A stretch of 7,333 nt of DNA from Chromobacteriaceae bacterium (lineage in GTDB: Bacteria > Pseudomonadota > Gammaproteobacteria > Burkholderiales > Aquaspirillaceae). This document shows, in pieces, positions 1-4,518 of the stretch; positions within the stretch are counted from its first letter, which is position 1; each line of letters opens with the position of its first letter. Where the stretch lies: NCBI GenBank assembly GCA_030151505.1, contig JASLDQ010000278.1, forward strand, positions 1 through 7,333, in the 5' to 3' direction. Under the pieces are notes generated by a model, which ran no database searches, was not told the DNA's origin, and saw only the letters and a program-made list of their open reading frames with translations. Both the position numbers and the translations under genes were made by a program.

Positions 1-1703
1 GGTTCGATGCCGCACGCCTCCATCACATAGGCGGTCAGCGCTGCACTGCGGTTGGCGTAAAACCGCAGGGGACGCTCACCTCCGTCGACCATCTCATGCC
101 GGCCCAACCATTTCTGGAACTCGGCCGCACGGCCGGCGATCGCCAGCGTAATGCCCTGTCCCGCCAGTTGCCGGCCCAGTTCGTGCACGGCCAGTCCGCC
201 GGTGTAGTCGATTTCGCCGATGGACAGGCCGTCGATCACCACCCAGCACACCGGTTCGGTCGACTCCGCCACCAGTTGCAACACCCGCTGGCGGAAATAG
301 TCTGCATTGAAAAAGATCAGCGGCGACTCGAAGCGGAACAGCAGGAAGCCCGGCACCGCGCTGGCTTCAGGATAATGCTGCAGCTCGTAGAAACCTTCGC
401 TGTCGGGAATCCGGCCCAGCAACTGGTCGACCGGGCGCGACACCTTGTAGAGGAATCGCAGCAGCGCCATCGCCACCGCCAGGATGATGCCCGGCATCAC
501 CCCGACCAGCGTCACCCCGATCAGGGTGGTCAGTGCGATGTGGAATTCCGCCCGGTCGATGCGCCGCAACGCCAAAAGGCCGCCCAAATCCATCAGGCCG
601 GCGGCGGACGCGATCAGGATCGCGCCCAGCGCCGCGATCGGCAGCCAGGCCAGCCAGCGGGTGAACAGCAGCAACACCAACAGCATGGCGCCGGCCGCCA
701 CCAGCGACACCATGCGCGACTGCCCGCCGGCCGCATCGTTGACCGCCGTCCGCGAATCCGCCCCGCTGATGGCAAAGCCCTGCGACAGGGCCGACGCGAT
801 ATTGGCCGCCCCGAGCGCCTGGAATTCGCGGTTGGCATCGATGTCATAGCCGTTCTTGGCGGCGAAGCTGCGCCCGGTCAGCATGGCGCTGCTGAAGCTG
901 ATCAGCGCCAGCGCCATGGCCGACGGCAGCAGCGTTCCCAGCGCGCCCGGCGTGATCGTCGGCAGGTGCAGGCGCGGCAGGCCGGGCTCCACCGCACCGA
1001 CCACCGCCACCCCGAACACGGCCAGATCAAATGCAAACGACAGCCCCGTGGCGACCACCATCGCCACCAGCGGCGCGGGCGCGCGCGGCCAGCGCTTGCG
1101 GGTCAGCACGTACACCGCCAGCGTCAAGCCGGCCAGTCCCAGCGTCGGCCAGCTCAACAGGGCGAATTGCCCGGCGAGCGACAGGCTCAGTGCGACGGGA
1201 TCGCTGCCGCTCAGGCTCAGGCCGCTGACCTTGCCCAACTGGCCGAACACGATGTTGATCGCCACGCCGTTGAGCAGCCCGACCAGAATCGGCCGCGACA
1301 GGAAGTCCGCCAGAAAGCCTAGCCGGAAGCGGCTGGCGAGCAGGCAGAACAGCCCGGTCAGCAAGGTGAGGGAAATGGCCAGCGACTGGTAAAGCTCGTC
1401 GTCGCCCGCCGCCAGCGGCACCAGCGCGGCGGCGATCATCGCGCAGGTGGCGGCATCCGGCCCGACGATCAGTTGCCGCGACGAGCCGAACAGCGCGTAC
1501 ACCACCATCGGCAGGATGCTGCTGTAGAGCCCGACCACCGGACTGAAGCCCGCCAGCTGGGCGTAGGCCAGCCCGACCGGCAGCGCCACCGCCGCGACCG
1601 ACAGGCCGGCGGCGACATCCTGGCGCCAGAACTGGCGGGGATACTGCAGAAGTTCGGGCAGACCGGGCATCCAGCGGCCCAGCAGCGACAAGGTCAACTT
1701 CAT
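1..1703 (-). CDS. SulP-family anion transporter with C-terminal STAS domain (3' end cut by window)
   Basis: An uninterrupted minus-strand frame of 567 codons starts at ATG 1703-1701 and is still open at base 1. It encodes an inner-membrane SulP/SLC26 carrier. The N-terminal part shows the family signature: A40-L-P-V-G-L-A-Y47, then G52-F-S-P-V-V-G-L-Y60, then G81-P-D-A-A85. The membrane domain fills roughly residues 28-430 in many hydrophobic segments, and carries the conserved N291-x-E293 helix region followed by SGADSRTAVN. A STAS domain follows from about residue 436; its regulatory loop reads D499-Y-T-G-G503, with T501 at the position often phosphorylated in STAS folds. SulP proteins of this kind are usually about 550-600 residues, so only a short C-terminal tail should be missing. 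The start is supported by GGGAAG nine bases upstream. Family members move sulfate, bicarbonate or other anions by proton or sodium coupling; the substrate here is unknown, and no carbonic anhydrase or sulfur gene is in view to guide a choice. It lies 110 bp downstream of a second, clearly different SulP gene. Confidence 0.95.
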   Translation of the reverse strand, partial: MKLTLSLLGRWMPGLPELLQYPRQFWRQDVAAGLSVAAVALPVGLAYAQLAGFSPVVGLYSSILPMVVYALFGSSRQLIVGPDAATCAMIAAALVPLAAGDDELYQSLAISLTLLTGLFCLLASRFRLGFLADFLSRPILVGLLNGVAINIVFGQLGKVSGLSLSGSDPVALSLSLAGQFALLSWPTLGLAGLTLAVYVLTRKRWPRAPAPLVAMVVATGLSFAFDLAVFGVAVVGAVEPGLPRLHLPTITPGALGTLLPSAMALALISFSSAMLTGRSFAAKNGYDIDANREFQALGAANIASALSQGFAISGADSRTAVNDAAGGQSRMVSLVAAGAMLLVLLLFTRWLAWLPIAALGAILIASAAGLMDLGGLLALRRIDRAEFHIALTTLIGVTLVGVMPGIILAVAMALLRFLYKVSRPVDQLLGRIPDSEGFYELQHYPEASAVPGFLLFRFESPLIFFNADYFRQRVLQLVAESTEPVCWVVIDGLSIGEIDYTGGLAVHELGRQLAGQGITLAIAGRAAEFQKWLGRHEMVDGGERPLRFYANRSAALTAYVMEACGIE

Positions 1704-1718
1704 GTGAATTCACTTCCC
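1704..1718 (-). promoter_or_regulatory. Ribosome binding site and 10-bp palindrome before the partial SulP gene
   Basis: On the minus strand GGGAAG (1718-1713) is followed by nine bases and the ATG at 1703. This is the best Shine-Dalgarno match for that start. The bases next to the ATG (1704-1713) form the perfect palindrome GTGAATTCAC, which shares one base with the Shine-Dalgarno. The palindrome could be chance or a small operator; the sequence alone does not decide. Confidence 0.55.
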
Positions 1719-1731
1719 GGGGCATCGGCGC

Positions 1732-1747
1732 GGCGGACCAGTCCGCC
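1732..1747. repeat. Perfect inverted repeat between the two SulP genes
   Basis: GGCGGAC, two bases (CA), then GTCCGCC: a perfect 7-bp dyad with a 2-bp centre. The small centre suits a protein-binding operator better than an RNA hairpin loop. It lies 29-44 bases upstream of the ATG of the downstream SulP gene, after the terminator, in the only space where that gene could have its own promoter. I see no convincing -35/-10 pair around it. Confidence 0.5.
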
Positions 1748-1760
1748 AGTGACGATGATG

Positions 1761-1796
1761 AAAAACGGACGGAACGTCCGGCAGACGTTCCGTCCG
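1761..1796 (-). terminator. Intrinsic terminator after the DauA-like SulP gene
   Basis: The two arms CGGACGGAACGTC (1766-1778) and GACGTTCCGTCCG (1784-1796) are perfect reverse complements over 13 bp, with a 5-base loop. Read on the minus strand the stem is followed directly by five T (1765-1761). It starts 17 bases after the TAA stop at 1814-1816. This is the classic Rho-independent layout for minus-strand transcription; there is no T-run on the other side, so it should not work for plus-strand transcripts. Confidence 0.88.
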
Positions 1797-1813
1797 GAGA
1801 CGACAGGCCGGAT

Positions 1814-3493
1814 TTATCTGGCGGTCGCCAGCAAGCTGACAGCCCGCTCCAGCGCAGCAACCAGATCGGGTTGCACGTTGTCGCTGCTCATGTGCATCTG
1901 GGCGCGTGCACGTTCGAGCTGGCGGGCGGCATCGCTGCCCGCTCCGCACAGGATCAGGGTCTTGCCGGCTTCCTGCAGTTTCTCGTGCAGGGCCGCCAGC
2001 GCCAGCAGGCCGGTGGTGTCGAGCAGCACCATGCGGTGTAGTTGCAGGATCACCACTGAGCATCCCTGGCTGTCGGTCAGCAGGATGTCGAGGCTGTCCG
2101 CCGCGCCGAAGAACAGCGCGCCCTCGACCCGGAAAGCGGCACAGCCGGCCGGCATGCTCTTGCCGGCGATGGAATGACGCTCGAACAGATAGGCGTGCTC
2201 GGGCACCAGCCGATGCACGCCAGTGCTGGCCGCCATGCGCTGGATGAAGAACACCGCTGCCAGCAGCATGCCGATCTGCACCGCCACGGTCAGATCGAAC
2301 GCCACGGTCAGGATGAAGGTGACGATCAGCACCGCGGTGTCGCGTTTGGGAAAGCGCGCCGCCTTGCGGATGTCCCAGTCGCCCATCTTGAGCGCCACGG
2401 CGATCAGGATCGCCGCCAGCACTGCCAGCGGAATGTACTTGGCCAGCGGCGCGGCCACCAGCACCACCAGCAGCAGGAACACCGCGTGGACGATGCCGGC
2501 CACCGGTGTCCGGCCGCCGTTCTGGATATTGGTGCCGGTGCGGGCGATGGCGCCGGTGGCCGGAATCCCGCCGAAAAACGGCACGACCATGTTGGCGATG
2601 CCCTGCGCGATCAGCTCCTGGTTGGAATCATGCTTGTCGTTGGTCTGCTGGTCGGCCACCACGGCGCACAGCAGCGATTCGATCGCCCCCAGCAGCGCAA
2701 TGGTGAAGGCCGGCGCCAGCAGCTCGGACAGGTGGTTGAAATCCAGCTGGAGCGCCTGCACCGGCGGCAGCCCCTGCGGAATACCGCCGAACTTGCTGCC
2801 GATGGTGGCTACCGGCAGCGCCAGCACGGCGCAGACGACGGTCGCCAGCACCAGTGCCACAAACGGCGACGGCAGGTATTTGTTCCAGCGCTTCGGCCAC
2901 AGCAGGATGAGTGCGAGGCAGCAGGACGACACGATAAGGGTCATCGCATCGAAGGAGGCCAGATGGGCGCCGAGCGTTTGCACCGTGGCGAAGAAGCCGG
3001 ACGGCATGGTCACCTGGAGCCCGAAAAAATCCTTCAGCTGGGTCAGGAAGATCAGCACAGCGATGCCGTTGGTGAAGCCGGTGACCAGCGGCAGCGGAAA
3101 GAACTTGATGATCTGCCCCATCCGCAACAGCCCCATCACCACCAGCATCGCCCCGGCCAGGAAGGTGCACAGCAGCAGGTTGGCCAGCCCGTACTTGGCG
3201 ACGATGCCGTACAAAATGACGATGTAGGCGCCGGTCGGCCCGCCGATGCACAGGCGGGTGCCCCCCAGCGCCGAGATCAGGAAGCCCGCGACCACGGCGG
3301 TGATGATGCCGGCTTCGGGACTGACACCCGACGCCATGGCAAAGGCCATCGCCAGCGGCAGGGCCACGATGCCGACCGTCAGGCCGGCGAAGGCATCGGC
3401 GCGCAAGGTGGATAGCCGGTAGCCGCGCAGGGCGGCGAAAAGTCGGGGCCGGAACGGGAATGTGGACATGGCGGCTCGAGTGGGCGACGGCAT
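1814..3493 (-). CDS. SulP-family transporter, DauA/YchM-like, with STAS domain
   Basis: A complete SulP/SLC26 inner-membrane carrier of 559 residues, ending in TAA. The membrane domain (about residues 33-430) has A44-L-P-L-A-M-A50, the G84-G-P-T-G-A89 motif, and a long conserved block with E272-SLLCAVVADQ, N291-Q-E293, N301 and FFGG-I-P-A-T-G-A-I-A-R318. That block closely resembles my recollection of E. coli DauA (YchM), a C4-dicarboxylate/succinate carrier, more than it resembles the neighbouring SulP. The STAS domain (about 445-559) carries D492-T-T-G495 at the usual regulatory loop. Substrate remains uncertain: sulfate, bicarbonate and dicarboxylates all occur in the family. Start choice is open: the first ATG (3493) has GGAG 17 bases away, too far for normal use, while an in-frame ATG at 3469 (residue 9) has a weak GAG five bases upstream and would give 551 residues. 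The gene is divergent from the binding-protein operon and is followed by a strong terminator. Confidence 0.96.
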   Translation of the reverse strand: MPSPTRAAMSTFPFRPRLFAALRGYRLSTLRADAFAGLTVGIVALPLAMAFAMASGVSPEAGIITAVVAGFLISALGGTRLCIGGPTGAYIVILYGIVAKYGLANLLLCTFLAGAMLVVMGLLRMGQIIKFFPLPLVTGFTNGIAVLIFLTQLKDFFGLQVTMPSGFFATVQTLGAHLASFDAMTLIVSSCCLALILLWPKRWNKYLPSPFVALVLATVVCAVLALPVATIGSKFGGIPQGLPPVQALQLDFNHLSELLAPAFTIALLGAIESLLCAVVADQQTNDKHDSNQELIAQGIANMVVPFFGGIPATGAIARTGTNIQNGGRTPVAGIVHAVFLLLVVLVAAPLAKYIPLAVLAAILIAVALKMGDWDIRKAARFPKRDTAVLIVTFILTVAFDLTVAVQIGMLLAAVFFIQRMAASTGVHRLVPEHAYLFERHSIAGKSMPAGCAAFRVEGALFFGAADSLDILLTDSQGCSVVILQLHRMVLLDTTGLLALAALHEKLQEAGKTLILCGAGSDAARQLERARAQMHMSSDNVQPDLVAALERAVSLLATAR

Positions 3494-3514
3494 TCATGGG
3501 ACCATGCCAGCTCC
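3494..3514 (-). promoter_or_regulatory. Possible three-codon leader ORF touching the SulP start
   Basis: On the minus strand GGAG (3514-3511) is followed by five bases and ATG GTC CCA TGA (3505-3494), and the TGA is directly followed by the ATG at 3493. The best Shine-Dalgarno in this leader therefore fits a tiny Met-Val-Pro ORF rather than the carrier start itself. It could allow stop-restart coupling or simply be chance; nothing else supports it. Confidence 0.25.
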
Positions 3515-3559
3515 GCAGCGATGTCGGCCGTCTAATGAAGGCACCGCTAGATGAATCCT

Positions 3560-3584
3560 GTCCGTTACGGACCGGCATCGCCGG
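3560..3584. repeat. Two abutting dyads in the divergent control region
   Basis: GTCCGT-T-ACGGAC (3560-3572) is a perfect 6-bp inverted repeat with a one-base centre. It shares one base with a second dyad, CCGGC-ATC-GCCGG (3572-3584). They lie 67-91 bases upstream of the SulP start at 3493 and about 85 bases before the -35 of the rightward promoter. Short centres fit regulator binding, but GC-rich DNA yields such short dyads by chance fairly often. Confidence 0.4.
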
Positions 3585-3650
3585 CTGGTCGGGACATTTG
3601 CATAAAACATGGCAGACCCCGGAAGAGTAACGAATTCGGCCAACTCCATA

Positions 3651-3670
3651 CAACAAGGATTGTTTTGTTG
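3651..3670. repeat. CAACAA/TTGTTG dyad just upstream of the promoter
   Basis: CAACAA (3651-3656) and TTGTTG (3665-3670) are reverse complements eight bases apart, and a nested AACAA-3-TTGTT (3652-3664) lies inside. This A/T-rich patch stands out from the GC-rich surroundings and overlaps the first half of the proposed -35 hexamer, a typical place for an operator. No known regulator consensus is recognised. Confidence 0.35.
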
Positions 3671-3696
3671 CCAGCGTCATCAGCGCTGGCCATACT
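3668..3696 (+). promoter_or_regulatory. Candidate sigma-70 promoter of the binding-protein/GGDEF-EAL operon
   Basis: TTGCCA (3668-3673, five of six to the -35 consensus) and CATACT (3691-3696, four of six to the -10) are separated by exactly 17 bp. Transcription would begin near 3703, giving a leader of about 26 bases before the ATG at 3729. This also argues against starting the binding protein at the upstream in-frame ATG at 3609, which would lie before the promoter. A dyad, CCAGCG-7-CGCTGG (3671-3689), fills most of the spacer and could be an operator. Confidence 0.5.
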
Positions 3697-3728
3697 GGCG
3701 TGCCTTGTACGCTCCCCCATCCGCCCCG

Positions 3729-4514
3729 ATGCGCTTTTTCCGCCATGCCATCACTCTCGCCCTGCTCGTCGCGGCCGGCACCGCGGCGGCAAGCCGGCTG
3801 GATGCCATCCGGAACGAGAAAATGCTGCGGGTCTGCATCTGGCCTGACTACTACGGCATCAGTTGGCGCAACGGCAAAACCGGCCTGCTCACCGGCCTCG
3901 ACATCGAACTGGCGCATGAGCTCGGCCAGGATCTGGGCGTGGCGGTCGAGTTCGTCGACTCGAGCTTTCCTACACTGGCCAACGATCTGAAACAACAGCG
4001 CTGCGACATCGCCATGTTTGCGGTCGCCGTTACGCCGGCGCGGCAAAAGCTGCTGGCCTTCTCCGCCCCCTATTTGCAAAGCGACGTCTATGCCGTCACC
4101 ACCCGGGTCAACCGCCGGGTGCGTTCGTGGGAGGATATCGATCGCCCCGGCACGGTCGTGGCGGTCTCGGCCGGTACCTACCACGAACCGCTGATGCGCC
4201 AGCGCCTGCGATATGCCCGTCTGATGGTGGTCACGCCGCCGGCCACACGCGAGGCCGAGGTCGAATCCGGACGGGCCGACGTTTTCATGACCGACTACCC
4301 CTACGGCCGCACGATGCTAGACAAGCACGACTGGGCCAGGCTGCTCGCCCCTCCCCGCCCCTGGCATCCGCAATCCTATGCCTACGCCGTCGCCCCGCAG
4401 GACCAGCCCTGGCTCGACCAGGTCAACCGCTTCGTGGCCGACATCAAACGCGACGGCCGCTTGGCTGCCGCCGCCCGCCAGCATGGCCTGAGCGCCATCG
4501 TCCTTCTCCGCTGA
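3729..4514 (+). CDS. Periplasmic solute-binding protein, family 3 (amino-acid type)
   Basis: A 261-residue exported protein of the SBP_bac_3 family. The chosen ATG opens directly into a signal peptide: basic start (R2, R5), hydrophobic core from about 7 to 17, and an A19-A-A21 cleavage site before S22; there is no lipobox cysteine. The mature part follows the family pattern: LRVCIWPDYYG at the first strand, TGLDIELAHELG for the helix, then CDIAMFAVAVTPARQK with R105, the arginine that holds the ligand alpha-carboxylate in amino-acid binders, then the FSAPYLQSD hinge strand. GRADVFMTD supplies D184 and D189, the latter at the usual amino-group site. Both key residues suggest an amino acid or similar small ligand. 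C36 and C92 lie on strands likely to be adjacent, so a disulfide is possible. No SD is clear, so the start rests on the signal peptide and promoter; a longer form from 3609 would put 40 unhelpful residues before the signal. No permease or ATPase is nearby; instead a c-di-GMP sensor enzyme starts four bases after the stop. Confidence 0.92.
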   Translation: MRFFRHAITLALLVAAGTAAASRLDAIRNEKMLRVCIWPDYYGISWRNGKTGLLTGLDIELAHELGQDLGVAVEFVDSSFPTLANDLKQQRCDIAMFAVAVTPARQKLLAFSAPYLQSDVYAVTTRVNRRVRSWEDIDRPGTVVAVSAGTYHEPLMRQRLRYARLMVVTPPATREAEVESGRADVFMTDYPYGRTMLDKHDWARLLAPPRPWHPQSYAYAVAPQDQPWLDQVNRFVADIKRDGRLAAAARQHGLSAIVLLR

Positions 4515-4518
4515 GACC

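Noticed and set aside
96..1322. Long plus-strand open frame of 408 codons
   Set aside because: The translation is an Arg/Gln/His-rich string with no domain pattern, and lies antisense to the clearly conserved SulP carrier at 1-1703. Typical shadow frame of GC-rich DNA.
2174..3415. Plus-strand open frames of 413 and 334 codons opposite the DauA-like gene
   Set aside because: Both are low-complexity translations antisense to a well-conserved carrier, and overlap each other in different frames.
1766..3572. Recurrent GTCCG/CGGAC elements at 1736-1747, 1766-1796 and 3560-3572 as a shared regulator site
   Set aside because: The shared core is only five bases and common in GC-rich DNA; spacing and centres differ between copies, so a common operator is not supported.
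3609..3728. Upstream in-frame ATG giving a 301-residue binding protein
   Set aside because: It adds 40 residues before a canonical signal peptide, lacks a Shine-Dalgarno and lies upstream of the proposed promoter.
2628..4184. Minus-strand open frame of 518 codons
   Set aside because: It crosses from inside the carrier gene through the divergent promoter region and antisense through the binding protein; no recognisable domain.
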